A stretch of 64,000 nucleotides of DNA from Paraburkholderia phosphatilytica (GCF_003443895.1 NZ_QQOA01000002.1:62001-126000), one strand, 5' to 3'; shown: positions 54,354 to 63,724, numbered from the stretch's first letter. Notes: generated by a model not told the origin, from the letters alone. Translations and numbers: made by a program.

Positions 54354-55391
54354 TCAGGCTGCGAGCCCCTGCCGGTCGCCGGTAGACCACGAGGCCGTCG
54401 ATTCGCGCAGGATCAGGCGTGGCGCGAGCACGCGGCGGCGCGCCGGCGCCCGTGCGGCGTCGGCGCCGCCGGTGATCCGCTCGATCAGCGTCTGCGCCGC
54501 CGCTTCGCCGAGCGCGCGCACGGAGCGCCCGACCGTCGACAGCGACGGATAGGTGAAGCGGCCCAGTTCGATGTCGTCGAAACCGATCACCGAGCAGTCG
54601 CGCGGAACGCTCATGCCGCGCTCGGCGGCGGCGCGCAGCGCGCCGATGCCCATCATGTCGTTGCACGCGAAAATCGCGGTCGGCTGCATCGTGTCGAACA
54701 GCTGCGTCGCCGCGCGATGGCCGCCCAGCCCAGAGAAATCGCTCTCGACGATCGCCTCCGGCATGATCTCGATGCCGCGCTCCGCCATCGCGCGGATGAA
54801 GCCGTGCACACGCATCGCGCTGACCGCCGTCTCGACCGAACCGGTGATGCAGCCGATCCTCACGTGGCCGAGCTGCAGCAGATGGCGGGTGGCCAGATAC
54901 GCGCCCTTCTCGTGGTCGATCTGCACGAGGTCGGCGTTGAGTCCCTCGATGTTGCGATCAACGATCACGAGCGGCTCGCGCGCGTCGACGAGCGTCTGCG
55001 CGAGCACGGCGTCGTCGCCGGCCGACGCGACTACCAGCCCATCGATGCGCTTTTCCTGCAGCGTGCGCAGGTAGTTGCGCTGCTTCATCGGATCGTCGTC
55101 CGAATTGCAGAAGAACACGCAGTAGCCCGCGCGCGCGCAGCCGTCCTCGACGCCGCGCGCCAGCTCCGCGAAGTACGGGTTCGTGCTGTTCGGCACCACG
55201 AGGCCGATCGTCGCCGTTGCGCGCGCCTTCAGCGAGCGCGCCACCGCGGACGGCACGTAGTTGAGTTCGTGAATCGCCCGCTCGACCTTCGCACGTACGT
55301 CCGCCGATACCGGGCGCGAGTTGTTCACGACGTGCGACACCGTCGTAAACGACACGCCGGCTATCGCCGCCACATCCTTGATCGTCGCCAT
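54354..55391 (-). CDS. LacI-family regulator of the third importer (RbsR-like)
   Basis: This 345-residue LacI regulator starts MATIKDVAAIAGVSFTTVSH with hinge YVPSAVARSLK. The PurR/RbsR-like sensor domain reads GLVVPNSTNPYFAELARG, DGLVVASAG, ACNDMMGIGALRAA and GFDDIELGRFTYP. It is the last gene of the importer operon, 86 bases after the permease, a position typical of rbsR. The near-perfect PurR/RbsR operator GCAAACGTTTGC upstream of the first gene of the operon (59513-59524) fits autoregulation by this protein. Ribose is a reasonable guess, but no ribokinase gene is present. Confidence 0.9.
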   Translation of the reverse strand: MATIKDVAAIAGVSFTTVSHVVNNSRPVSADVRAKVERAIHELNYVPSAVARSLKARATATIGLVVPNSTNPYFAELARGVEDGCARAGYCVFFCNSDDDPMKQRNYLRTLQEKRIDGLVVASAGDDAVLAQTLVDAREPLVIVDRNIEGLNADLVQIDHEKGAYLATRHLLQLGHVRIGCITGSVETAVSAMRVHGFIRAMAERGIEIMPEAIVESDFSGLGGHRAATQLFDTMQPTAIFACNDMMGIGALRAAAERGMSVPRDCSVIGFDDIELGRFTYPSLSTVGRSVRALGEAAAQTLIERITGGADAARAPARRRVLAPRLILRESTASWSTGDRQGLAA

Positions 55392-55477
55392 TTCCTGTTG
55401 CTCCCTGCTCTTTTCTGGCCGCGCGCGCGACCCCCGTCGCGCGCCAGCCGCCTCGATGACAGCCGTCCTTCATACGT

Positions 55478-56527
55478 TTACGGCTTCTTCCTGCGACTTC
55501 GATAGGTGTCCAGCACCACCGCGACGACGATGACGATACCGGTGATGATCCGTTTCGTCGGTTCGTTCGCCCCTATCTGCGCGAGACCGGCCGCCAGCAC
55601 CGAAATGATCAACACGCCGAAGAACGTGCTGATCACGGACCCCCGTCCGCCCATCAGACTCGTACCGCCGATCACGACCGCGGCGATCACCTGCAGCTCG
55701 AGGCCGTCGCCCGCGTTCGGATCAGCCGCTTCGAGCCGCGAGATCTGGAACAGCGCCGCGAGTCCGGACAGCGCGCCCATCAGCGCGAATACGATCACCT
55801 TGTACGGCCGCGGGTCGACGCCCGCGAGCCGCACCGCTTCCTCGTTCGTACCGATGCCGACCAGATAGCGGCCGAACACGGTACGCGTGAGCACCAGCTG
55901 CGCGACCACCATCACTGCGACCGCGATCAGGAACGCCGGCGAGATGCCGAGCGCGATCGGGTTCGACAGGAAGTCAAACGCGTCGCCGATGTAGGCGGTG
56001 CGCGAGTTCGTCAGCTGGTACGCGACGCCGCGCGCCGCCTCCAGCACGCCCAGCGACACGATGAACGACGGAATCCGCCAGCCCACCGTCACCCCGCCCG
56101 TGAAGGCGCCTGTCAGCCCCGCCGCAATCAGACCGAGGAGCGCCGACGGCAGCGCGCCCCAGTGCCACTTCAGCGCCGCGACGCTCACCACCGACGCGCC
56201 CAGCGCAAGCACCGACCCGACCGACAGGTCGATGCCCGCGATGATCAGCACGAAGGTCATGCCCACGGCCATCACGACGAGGTCCGGAATCTGGTTCGCG
56301 ATCGTGCTGAACGTGTCGTAGGTCAGAAAGTGCGAACTCAGGAACGAGAACAGCACGATCATCGCGATCAGCGCGCCGGCGAGCCCCAGGTAATTCGAGA
56401 ACCCGAGCCGCGTGCCGGCCGGCTTGCCGCTCGCGACCGGCGCCGACGGATCGTCGCCGACGCCCGTCGCGCCGCCTTGCGTTCCACCTGTCCCACCCGT
56501 TCCGCGCTCCGCCGATGGTTCGTTCAT
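55478..56527 (-). CDS. Sugar ABC importer permease (third system, RbsC-like)
   Basis: This 349-residue RbsC-type permease has a glycine-rich polar N-terminus (about 40 residues) before the first helix. The family segments are IDLSVGSVLALGASVVS, GAFTGGVTVGWRIPSFIVSLG, GTNEEAVRLAGVDPRPYK and GGTSLMGGRGSVISTFFG. It ends in a basic RSRRKKP tail on the cytoplasmic side. Its ATG overlaps the ATPase stop by one base (TGATG). It forms the channel of the third ribose-type importer in this window. Confidence 0.92.
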   Translation of the reverse strand: MNEPSAERGTGGTGGTQGGATGVGDDPSAPVASGKPAGTRLGFSNYLGLAGALIAMIVLFSFLSSHFLTYDTFSTIANQIPDLVVMAVGMTFVLIIAGIDLSVGSVLALGASVVSVAALKWHWGALPSALLGLIAAGLTGAFTGGVTVGWRIPSFIVSLGVLEAARGVAYQLTNSRTAYIGDAFDFLSNPIALGISPAFLIAVAVMVVAQLVLTRTVFGRYLVGIGTNEEAVRLAGVDPRPYKVIVFALMGALSGLAALFQISRLEAADPNAGDGLELQVIAAVVIGGTSLMGGRGSVISTFFGVLIISVLAAGLAQIGANEPTKRIITGIVIVVAVVLDTYRSRRKKP

Positions 56528-58137
56528 CACACGCTCCCAGTCTGGTTCGCGTCGGTGAGCGGCGCGTGCATCATCGCCTCGCGGTTGCGGTAGCCGGCGA
56601 ACGCCGCGCCGAGCAGCGCATCCTGGGTCCAGCTGTCGCGGCTGAAGATACCCGTCAGCCACCCGGCGGACATCACGACGATGCGGTCGCAGATCAGCAT
56701 CAGCTCGCGCAGGTCGCTCGATACCACCACCAGCGCGCGTCCCTCCCGGGCAAGCGCGCCCATCAATCCATAGATGTCGAACTTCGCACCGACATCGATG
56801 CCGCGCGTCGGCTCGTCGAACAGCAGCACGCGGCAGTCGCGCGCGAGCCAGCGGCCGATCACGACCTTCTGCTGGTTGCCGCCCGACAGTTCGCCGACCG
56901 GCTGCGCCGGCCCCGACGTGCGGATCCGCATCGCCGCGATCTGCCGGCCGGCCAGCGCGCTTTCGCGCTTCGCATCGACCACGCCATGGCGCGACACGCT
57001 GCGCAGGTTGCCGAGCGACACGTTCGCCGCGATCGGCTGCGGCAGCAGCAGGCCTTCGCCCTTGCGGTCTTCGGTGATCAGCGCGATGCCGTGCTTCACC
57101 GCGTCCGCCGGCGACTCGATCTTCACTTCGACCGGCGTCTCGCCCGGCGCCGGCGCGACCGCCACCGTGCCGCGATCCTTCCGGTCCGCGCCATAGATCA
57201 GGCGCATCAGCTCGGTGCGGCCCGCGCCGATCAGCCCGCTCACGCCGACGATCTCGCCCGAGCGCGCCTCGAACGACACGTCGCGCACCACCTGGCCGCG
57301 ACCGAGCCCGTCCACCTTCAGGAGCGGCGCGCCAATCCGGCGTTCGCCCAGATCAATCCGCTCGCCGAGTTCCCGGCCCACCATCAGCGTGACGATCCGG
57401 TCGCTCGACAGGTTCGCCATCGCGTCGACCTTCACGAGCCGACCGTCGCGCAGCACCGCCACCTTTTCCGCCACCTGCGCGAGCTCCTCGAGCCGGTGAG
57501 AGATGTAGACGAGCGCGACGCCGCGTTTTTTCAGCGCGGCAATCTGCTCGAACAGCAGGTCCACCTCACGCGCGGTCAGCATCGCGGTCGGCTCGTCGAG
57601 AATCAGCACGCGACAATCGCCGATCAGGTTGCGCGCGATCTCGACCATCTGCTGATGCCCGATGCCGAGTTCGCCGACGAGCGTATCCGGATCGATCGCG
57701 TCGAGCCCGACCTGCGCCATCGCATCGCGCGCGTGCTGCCGCAGCGTGCGCCGGTCGATCCACCCGAACCGGAGCGGACCTGCCTGCGGCAGCCGGTTCA
57801 GGAACAGGTTTTCCGCGACCGTCAGCGTGGGCAGCAGGTTCAGCTCCTGCATCACCATCCGCACGCCGAGCGCCTCGGCGTCCTTCCGGCTCGCCGGCGA
57901 GTACGGTGCGCCGTTCAATTGCATCGTGCCCGTCGTCGGCTCGACCAGACCGCCGACGATCTTCGACAGCGTGCTCTTGCCCGCGCCATTCTCGCCCGTC
58001 AACGCGAGCACCTCGCCCGCCGACAGCGACAGGCTGACGTCCGCCAGCACCGGATCGACGGCGTAGGTCTTGCCCATACCTTCGACCGTCAGCACCGGGT
58101 GCGCTTGCGTGGGTCCGTCTTCAGCGTTCGAATCCAT
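56527..58137 (-). CDS. Sugar ABC importer, tandem ATP-binding protein (third system)
   Basis: This 536-residue two-domain ATPase of the RbsA type has a first-domain Walker A GENGAGKST, a non-canonical signature LGIGHQQMV and Walker B VLILDEPTAML. The second domain has VSGLIGAGRTELM and the canonical LSGGNQQK signature with LLFDEPTRGIDVG. The start at 58137 (MDSNAEDG) was chosen over a GTG 32 codons upstream, since family members begin just before the VEGMGKTY segment. A 243-base gap separates it from the binding-protein gene, larger than expected within an operon; nothing coding was seen there. Confidence 0.92.
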   Translation of the reverse strand: MDSNAEDGPTQAHPVLTVEGMGKTYAVDPVLADVSLSLSAGEVLALTGENGAGKSTLSKIVGGLVEPTTGTMQLNGAPYSPASRKDAEALGVRMVMQELNLLPTLTVAENLFLNRLPQAGPLRFGWIDRRTLRQHARDAMAQVGLDAIDPDTLVGELGIGHQQMVEIARNLIGDCRVLILDEPTAMLTAREVDLLFEQIAALKKRGVALVYISHRLEELAQVAEKVAVLRDGRLVKVDAMANLSSDRIVTLMVGRELGERIDLGERRIGAPLLKVDGLGRGQVVRDVSFEARSGEIVGVSGLIGAGRTELMRLIYGADRKDRGTVAVAPAPGETPVEVKIESPADAVKHGIALITEDRKGEGLLLPQPIAANVSLGNLRSVSRHGVVDAKRESALAGRQIAAMRIRTSGPAQPVGELSGGNQQKVVIGRWLARDCRVLLFDEPTRGIDVGAKFDIYGLMGALAREGRALVVVSSDLRELMLICDRIVVMSAGWLTGIFSRDSWTQDALLGAAFAGYRNREAMMHAPLTDANQTGSV

Positions 58138-58380
58138 GGCGATTCCGGTTCCGGTGACCTTCCCCAGCCGCTTCGCCCGTCCTTCGGACACCTGCCGAAA
58201 GACGCGGTAACGAAGCGGCGCGTGGACCATCACGCGAAAGTTGACCGGCGATGTGCGGCGCGATGCGCGCGGCTGCCGACGGAGCTACCAACCGCGGCTG
58301 CACACGTCAAAGACCCCTATTCGCCGATTTAACGGCCGCGTGGCGGCTTTCTTGAGCGGTATTTGCGACGCGTCGAAATG

Positions 58381-59361
58381 TCAAACCGTGACGAGATCGA
58401 CCGGCGTTTCCACCACACCCGCCAGATCCGACTGCTTCCTGTGCTCGGACAACGCCTTCAGCGCCGTATCGATACCGAACACCGCCTGCTTCGCCGCATA
58501 CTGGTTCGCGGTGGCGAGCACGCGGCCGTCCTTCAGCATCGGCTTGATCGCGTCGATGTCGTCATAGCCCACCACATACACCTTGCCTGCCTTGCCGGCC
58601 GCACGCACGGCGGACACCGCACCGATCGCCATGTTGTCGTTGCCGCACAGGAGCGCCTTGATGTTCGGGTACTCGTTGAGCATCGCGGAAGCCACCGCAT
58701 TGCCCTTGTCGATTTCCCATTCGCCCGACTGCACCGAGTCGATCTTCGCGCCCACCTTCTGCATCGCCGTCTTGAAGCCAGCCGTGCGCTGCTGCGCGTT
58801 GGTCGTGGTCGACACGCCTTCGACGATGCCCACCTCGTCACCCGACTTCAGCTTCTTCGCGAGAAAATCGCCCACCTTCTCGGCGCCCTTCGCGTTGTCC
58901 GGGCCGACGAACGGCACGTTCAGGTCCTTCGACTTCAGCACGTCCGGATCGAGCCGGTTGTCGATGTTCACGACGATGATGCCCGCATCCACCGCCTTCT
59001 TCACCACCGGCACCAGCGCCTTCGAATCGGCCGGCGCCAGCACGATCGCATCCACCTTGGACACGATCATCTGCTCGACGATCTGGATCTGCGCCGCGGT
59101 ATCCGTCTCGTTCTTGATGCCGTTCGTCACCAGATCGAACTTGCCGGTGTTGTGCGCCTGGTAGTCTTTCGCGCCGGTTTCCATCGTCAGGAAGAACTCG
59201 TTCGCGAGCGACTTCATCACCAGTGCGACCTTGGGTTTCTTCGCGGCCTGCGCGAGTGCGCGCGTGGCGCCGAGCGGCAACAGGGCGGCGCCCGCCAGCG
59301 CGGCACCCGCGTTCAGTACGCGGCGGCGGGTGCGGCTGTGACGGCCGTGGCAATCGTTCAT
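58381..59361 (-). CDS. Sugar ABC importer periplasmic binding protein (third system, RbsB-like)
   Basis: This 326-residue type I periplasmic-binding protein has a signal sequence with an arginine-rich start (SRTRRRVLNAGAALAG), possibly Tat-dependent. The mature fold shows VALVMKSLANEFFLTMETG, DAIVLAPADSKALVPVV, VNIDNRLDP, VGPDNAKGAEKVG, CGNDNMAIGAVSAV and VVGYDDIDAIKPM, close to ribose-type binding proteins. CAGGAGA precedes the ATG at 59361. It is the first gene of the operon and lies about 150 bases downstream of a LacI-type operator. It would deliver the sugar to the tandem ATPase/permease system. Confidence 0.92.
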   Translation of the reverse strand: MNDCHGRHSRTRRRVLNAGAALAGAALLPLGATRALAQAAKKPKVALVMKSLANEFFLTMETGAKDYQAHNTGKFDLVTNGIKNETDTAAQIQIVEQMIVSKVDAIVLAPADSKALVPVVKKAVDAGIIVVNIDNRLDPDVLKSKDLNVPFVGPDNAKGAEKVGDFLAKKLKSGDEVGIVEGVSTTTNAQQRTAGFKTAMQKVGAKIDSVQSGEWEIDKGNAVASAMLNEYPNIKALLCGNDNMAIGAVSAVRAAGKAGKVYVVGYDDIDAIKPMLKDGRVLATANQYAAKQAVFGIDTALKALSEHRKQSDLAGVVETPVDLVTV

Positions 59362-59511
59362 GCGATATCTCCTGGGTAAGCCATGTGGCGCGAGATCCGG
59401 ATTCGCGCAGCGGCGCCGGACCGGATCCGTACGACATGGCGATCTTCTTGTTCGGCCGGGTACTCGGCCCGGTTGCGGGCTCGAACCACCGAGCGTTGTC
59501 TTCGCGCAAAC

Positions 59512-59525
59512 CGCAAACGTTTGCG
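59512..59525. promoter_or_regulatory. LacI/RbsR-type operator (14-bp palindrome)
   Basis: CGCAAACGTTTGCG is a perfect palindrome with central CG and contains the PurR/RbsR consensus GCAAACGTTTGC. An extra half-site (GCAAAC-like) lies just to the left at 59504-59510. It sits about 150-165 bases upstream of the binding-protein start. Confidence 0.85.
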
Positions 59526-59635
59526 CGACTTGAGTTGTAGCGGGAGGAGATTCACATGTCAACGCCGACGTATCGACGTCAGGTGTTGCGGCGCACTTGG
59601 ATGCGGGCACATCGAGCGCGTTTCGACGCCCGCCG

Positions 59636-60613
59636 CTACAGCCAGCCCGCCTTGCGGAATCGCCAGAACAATACGATGTCGATGCCGAGCATCACCGCGA
59701 GACACACATGGTAGCCGTACTGGAGGTGCAACTCCGGAATGCTCTGGAAATTCATCCCGTAAATGCCGGCGATCATGGTCGGCACCGCGAACAGCGCGGC
59801 GAACGAGCCGAGCCGCTTGGTCACCTCGTTCTCCGCGAGCGAGATCATGCCGAGGTTCACCTGGATCGCCGTCACGATCATTTCGCGGCGGCCGTCGATG
59901 ATCCGCACCACGCGGTCCATGTGGTCGTACACGTCGCGGAAATACGCCTGCATGCCTTCGCAGATTGCCGGAATGCGGCCGCCCGTCAGCTTGCCGACCG
60001 CCTCGACGAGCGGCGCGACGTGGTGCTGCATCATCACGAGCCGGCGCTTCAGCGAGTACAGATCTTCGATGATCTGCCGCGACGCGGCGAGGTTATGGCG
60101 CTCGAAGATGCGGTCTTCGACGTCGTCGATCTCGGCGCCGAGGCGATCGAGCACCGGCAGATAGTTGTCCACCACATGATCGATCAGCGCGTACAGCACG
60201 AACGCGGCGCCCTGCTTCAACAGTTGCGGCTCCCGCTCGCAGCGCGCCCGCACTTCCTGGAAACCGTGCAGTGTCCGCGTGCGGACCGACAGCACATAGT
60301 TCGGTCCGACGAACACGTCCATTTCCCCCACCGACAGTTCGCCGTCGTCGTTCATCTCGATCGTGTGCATGACGGCGAAGAGCGACTCGCCGTACTCCTC
60401 GATCTTCGGCCGCTGATGGCCGTGCCGGACGTCTTCAACGGCGAGTTCGTGCAGCCCGAACTCTTCCTTCATCTTGTCCAGCTCGGCCGGCTCGGGGTCT
60501 TTCAGCGCCACCCAGACGAAGCACTCCGGCTTCTCCACGTAGATGCTGATGTCCTCGACCTCGATGTCGCCTAGCTTCCGGCCGTCCTGGTACGCCGCGC
60601 AGTTGATCAGCAT
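59636..60613 (-). CDS. corA: CorA-family magnesium/cobalt channel
   Basis: CorA is a pentameric Mg2+ channel of the inner membrane. The 325-residue protein has a large N-terminal cytoplasmic domain with long helices (DYNL-like region KRRLVMMQHHVAPLVEAVG) and two C-terminal transmembrane helices (about 265-284 and 301-318). The signature YGMNF (GMN at 286-288) lies at the pore mouth. The charged tail RFRKAGW follows the second helix. Length and motif are normal for the family. A 14-base palindrome TTGCGATGTCGCAA lies about 22-35 bases upstream of the ATG and may be regulatory. The gene appears to be monocistronic. Confidence 0.95.
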   Translation of the reverse strand: MLINCAAYQDGRKLGDIEVEDISIYVEKPECFVWVALKDPEPAELDKMKEEFGLHELAVEDVRHGHQRPKIEEYGESLFAVMHTIEMNDDGELSVGEMDVFVGPNYVLSVRTRTLHGFQEVRARCEREPQLLKQGAAFVLYALIDHVVDNYLPVLDRLGAEIDDVEDRIFERHNLAASRQIIEDLYSLKRRLVMMQHHVAPLVEAVGKLTGGRIPAICEGMQAYFRDVYDHMDRVVRIIDGRREMIVTAIQVNLGMISLAENEVTKRLGSFAALFAVPTMIAGIYGMNFQSIPELHLQYGYHVCLAVMLGIDIVLFWRFRKAGWL

Positions 60614-60749
60614 GTCGTCACCCGTGTCTCGTAGTTGCGATGTCGCAATGGGGCGTTCGGGGCGAACGCGAAGTCGGTATGGTAGAGGTTTTGTGCTGTG
60701 CGAATGTGTCGCAAGGCGCAGGCCCAGATCGTGACGCGCGAATAAGCGC

Positions 60750-61217
60750 CTAATGCGGCACGCGTTTCAGCCCGATCCGGTCGTCTTTGCCGAACGTGAC
60801 GCTGGCGAAATTCGTGTAGCGCGAATCGACGGGAAACGGAATCTCGACCACCGGATCGAACTGCGTGGACACCGCGATCCGGTGCTGGCCGGGCGTCAGC
60901 CAGAAGGTGACGTGCTCGCCGTTCATCAGGTCGGTGACCTGCACGCCGTCCACATAGACCAGTGCATCGCGGAACCGCACGATCACGTTGTCGGTGCGTT
61001 CGCGGCGCACGTCGACCGCGATCCGGTTCTGGCCGGGGTCGGTATAGCCGGACTTGACAATGCGTTCGGCGGGCACCAGTTTGTACGGCACGCGCGCCGC
61101 GGGCTCGGGCGCGCAGCCGGCCAGCATCAGCACGAAGGACAGGGCAACGGTCATCGCCCGCAGTGCGGCGACGGCTGGCGCGGAAACGCGGCACGCGGAC
61201 GAGCGGCGCAGTGGCAT
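60750..61217 (-). CDS. Hypothetical lipoprotein, 155 aa
   Basis: This putative lipoprotein has a lipobox LMLAGC with the modified cysteine at C35; the signal is long with two arginines near the start. The mature 120 residues begin APEPAARVPYKLVP and contain beta-rich sequence (VRFRDALVYVDGVQVTDL, FWLTPGQHRIAVSTQFDP) resembling small PEGA-like or carbohydrate-binding-like domains in which a ligand is displayed on a short hairpin. GGAGACTCACG precedes the ATG. No established function. It is divergent from the cydX-like gene. Confidence 0.75.
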   Translation of the reverse strand: MPLRRSSACRVSAPAVAALRAMTVALSFVLMLAGCAPEPAARVPYKLVPAERIVKSGYTDPGQNRIAVDVRRERTDNVIVRFRDALVYVDGVQVTDLMNGEHVTFWLTPGQHRIAVSTQFDPVVEIPFPVDSRYTNFASVTFGKDDRIGLKRVPH

Positions 61218-61352
61218 CGTGAGTCTCCGTCGTTGTGTGGACCATCATACCTGCGGATCGCAGGCTGTGGCGGGCTGTGACGCCCGCCGCTATTGCGCTG
61301 CCGGTGCAACCTGTTCATGATGGACGAAGGACACTGCAAGCGGAGACGCACG

Positions 61353-61490
61353 ATGTGGTATTTCAGCTGGATTCTCGGTATCGGCGTGGCATTGGGCTTC
61401 GGCATCATCAACGTGATGTGGCTCGAAGCGAACGGCAGGTTCCAGCGCGACGCGGCCGCCGTCCCCGACGTCACTGATCAACCTCAGTGA
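61353..61490 (+). CDS. cydX: CydX-like small subunit of cytochrome bd oxidase (orphan)
   Basis: This 45-residue protein begins MWYFSWILGIGVALGFGI and continues INVMWLEANGRFQ, matching the CydX/YbgT family (E. coli CydX starts MWYFAWILG). It is a single-helix inner-membrane subunit that stabilises the heme-bearing CydAB oxidase. GGAG precedes the ATG. No cydA or cydB gene is present nearby, although cydX is normally the last gene of that operon. Instead it overlaps a P-loop kinase gene as GTGA, so the two are translationally coupled. Confidence 0.8.
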   Translation: MWYFSWILGIGVALGFGIINVMWLEANGRFQRDAAAVPDVTDQPQ

Positions 61491-62095
61491 CGCGGCTGAT
61501 CTTTTTCTGCGGCCACGCGGGCACCGGCAAGACGACGCTCGCGAAGCGCCTGATCGGCCCGCTGATCCGCTCGACGGGCGAAGCGTTCTGCCTGCTCGAC
61601 AAGGACGTGATGTACGGGCCGGTGGGCGCAGCCGCGATGCAGGCGCTGATCGGCGATCCGAACGACCGCGACAGCCCGCTCTATCTCCAGCATTTTCGCG
61701 ACCCCGAGTATCGTGCGCTGATCGATACCGCGCGGGATAACCTCGCGCTCGGCATCAACGTGATCGCAGTCGCGCCGCTGTCGCGCGAAATCCGCGAGCG
61801 CAGGCTCGTCGATCGAGCGTGGCTCGATGTGGGCGACGACGTGGCGATCCACGTCGTGTGGGTCGAAGCGGACGATCACACGGTGCGCGAGCGGATCGCC
61901 GCGCGCGGTGATCCGGCCGATGCGTACAAGCTCGCGCATTGGGACGCGTACCTGCAGCGCCGCTTCGTGCCCACCGGCGACGCGCGCCGCGGCCTGCTCT
62001 CGGTGAACACGACGTCGGCCACGTCAGCGGACTACGATGCGTTGCTGGCCGTGCTGGCTGCCGAGCCTGCCGCTACGCCGGACCCGAGCCGCTGA
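61487..62095 (+). CDS. P-loop kinase / AAA-family ATPase
   Basis: This 202-residue P-loop NTPase has Walker A GHAGTGKT (9-16), then a nucleoside-kinase-like layout with FCLLDKDVMYGPV, DTARDNLALGINVIAVAPLS and a C-terminal DPADAYKLAHWDAYL lid-like region. It resembles zeta-toxin/chloramphenicol-kinase-type small-molecule kinases that phosphorylate metabolites, but the substrate cannot be read. The GTG start overlaps the stop of the cydX-like gene, an unusual pairing. No toxin partner or membrane segment is present. Confidence 0.85.
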   Translation: MTRLIFFCGHAGTGKTTLAKRLIGPLIRSTGEAFCLLDKDVMYGPVGAAAMQALIGDPNDRDSPLYLQHFRDPEYRALIDTARDNLALGINVIAVAPLSREIRERRLVDRAWLDVGDDVAIHVVWVEADDHTVRERIAARGDPADAYKLAHWDAYLQRRFVPTGDARRGLLSVNTTSATSADYDALLAVLAAEPAATPDPSR

Positions 62096-62338
62096 AGAGG
62101 CCGCGCGAAGCTTCGCACCGCGTCTTCACACATACCATGCTGCGGGACCTGCCGGCCGCTATAACCCCAGCCGTGCGTGTATCGATGCCACGACCCGGGT
62201 ACTGAAATGCCCGACGCCATTGATGTAATCGCGCAGGCCGTCAGCGGTCCAGAGCGAAGCGCGCTGTCGCCGCGCTCTGCCGCTTCGCCTGTTGCGGCAC
62301 TTGTCGCCCGCAGCGCGCCGGCTGTGTGTCTCAGGCGC

Positions 62339-63436
62339 TCAAACCGTCGCCATCGCATCGAGCGATGCGCCTTCGTACAGCTGGCCGAAACGGTTGGCGA
62401 GGAACTCGCGCAACGACACCTGCTCCTGGCGCACGAAGCCCTGCTGCGGCAGCTTCTTCTCGCGGAACAGGTCCAGCACCGCGCACATCGCGCCCGCGGT
62501 GGTGATCTGGATCGCGCTCATCGGCACGCCGCAGATCGTCTTCGCGAAGATCTTGCGCGTGAACACTTCCTGCACGAGCTGACCGTCGCGCATGCCGGTC
62601 ACCGTGATGAAAATCAGCACAACGTCCTGCGCGGTGGACGGCACCGAGCGACGCATGATTGACTTGAGCGTATCGCGGTCGGACGCGAGCCGCAGGTCTT
62701 CCAGCAGGAACTGCATCAGGTCGCGATGGCCCGGGTAACGGACGGACTTGTAGTCGAGCGATTCGACGCGACCGGCCAGCGTCTCGCACAGCGTGCCGAG
62801 TCCGCCCGATGTATTGAACGCTTCGTATTCGGTGCCGTCGAGCGAGAAATGCTCGAAGCCTTCGAGCGGCTGCACCCATTGCGTGCGGCTGTCGCGGATT
62901 GCTTCGCAGGGCTGACAGTATTCGTTGATGAGACCGTCGACGCTCCACGTCAGGTTGTATTTCAGCGCATTGGTCGGAAACTCGGGCAGCGCACCCACCC
63001 GCATTTTCACGTCGCGGATTTCGGTGAAGCGGTTCGCGAGCTCATGCGCCGCAAGACCGATGAAGCCCGGCGCGAGTCCGCACTGCGGCATGAACACGTG
63101 TTCGGCGTTGTCGGCGAGCGTGCGGATCGCGGACGTTGCGCGCACGTCTTCCGTCAGGTCGAAGTAGTGCACGCCCGCGCCCTTCGCCGCCGCGGCGACG
63201 TTCACCGCGAGGTAGTACGGCAGCGCGTTGATCAGCGCGTCGAAGCCCTGCATCGCGGCGCGCAGCGCGGCCGCGTCGGCGGAATCCACGCGGCGGGTCG
63301 GAATACCCTGGGCGGCGAGCTTGTCGAGCGCATGCTGGTCGCGGTCGAACGCGACGACTTCGTAGTCGCCGGTTTCACGCAGCAGATGGGCGATGGTGTG
63401 GCCGATCAGGCCGGCGCCGACGATGGCGATCTTCAT
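62339..63436 (-). CDS. Saccharopine dehydrogenase-family oxidoreductase
   Basis: This 365-residue NAD(P)-binding enzyme has a Rossmann start (IAIVGAGLIGHTIAHLL with GAGLIG at 7-12) and an acidic residue after the second strand (VVAFDRD), favouring NAD. The saccharopine dehydrogenase-like C-terminal domain shows HYFDLTEDV, MPQCGLAPGFIG and a TSGGLGTLCETL segment. AAGGAGAACC precedes the ATG at 63436. Relatives act on lysine or other amino-acid derivatives, including reductive condensation with keto acids. An Lrp/AsnC regulator begins 288 bases away on the same strand and may control it. Confidence 0.88.
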   Translation of the reverse strand: MKIAIVGAGLIGHTIAHLLRETGDYEVVAFDRDQHALDKLAAQGIPTRRVDSADAAALRAAMQGFDALINALPYYLAVNVAAAAKGAGVHYFDLTEDVRATSAIRTLADNAEHVFMPQCGLAPGFIGLAAHELANRFTEIRDVKMRVGALPEFPTNALKYNLTWSVDGLINEYCQPCEAIRDSRTQWVQPLEGFEHFSLDGTEYEAFNTSGGLGTLCETLAGRVESLDYKSVRYPGHRDLMQFLLEDLRLASDRDTLKSIMRRSVPSTAQDVVLIFITVTGMRDGQLVQEVFTRKIFAKTICGVPMSAIQITTAGAMCAVLDLFREKKLPQQGFVRQEQVSLREFLANRFGQLYEGASLDAMATV

Positions 63437-63724
63437 GCGGTTCTCCTTGTTCTGTGTTGGCGCCTGAGCGGCGCGATGGTGCGCCGCGCGCTTGCGGCGC
63501 GGCCCTCGGGCTAAAGCCTCCAGCACAGTTTAGGGAGACGGCGATACTGATCCTAGACGCAAAATGCTGCGCTATGACCATTGGTTTCGACGTTATGACC
63601 AGTCAACGCGACGATATGTCGAAAACATATAAAAATAGTGTCAACGCCGGGGCCGCGGGCCATGCTGCGCGCACCGCGGCGCCCTGGCCGGGGATGCGAC
63701 TTGATGCGACGCACAGCGACGCGC

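Noticed and set aside
56515..58332. Long plus-strand open frame opposite the third importer ATPase
   Set aside because: Arginine- and histidine-rich antisense translation; the minus strand carries both Walker and signature motifs.
60653..60669. GCGTTCG/CGAACGC hairpin as a terminator
   Set aside because: No T run on either side, and it lies too far from the lipoprotein stop; probably chance in high-GC DNA.
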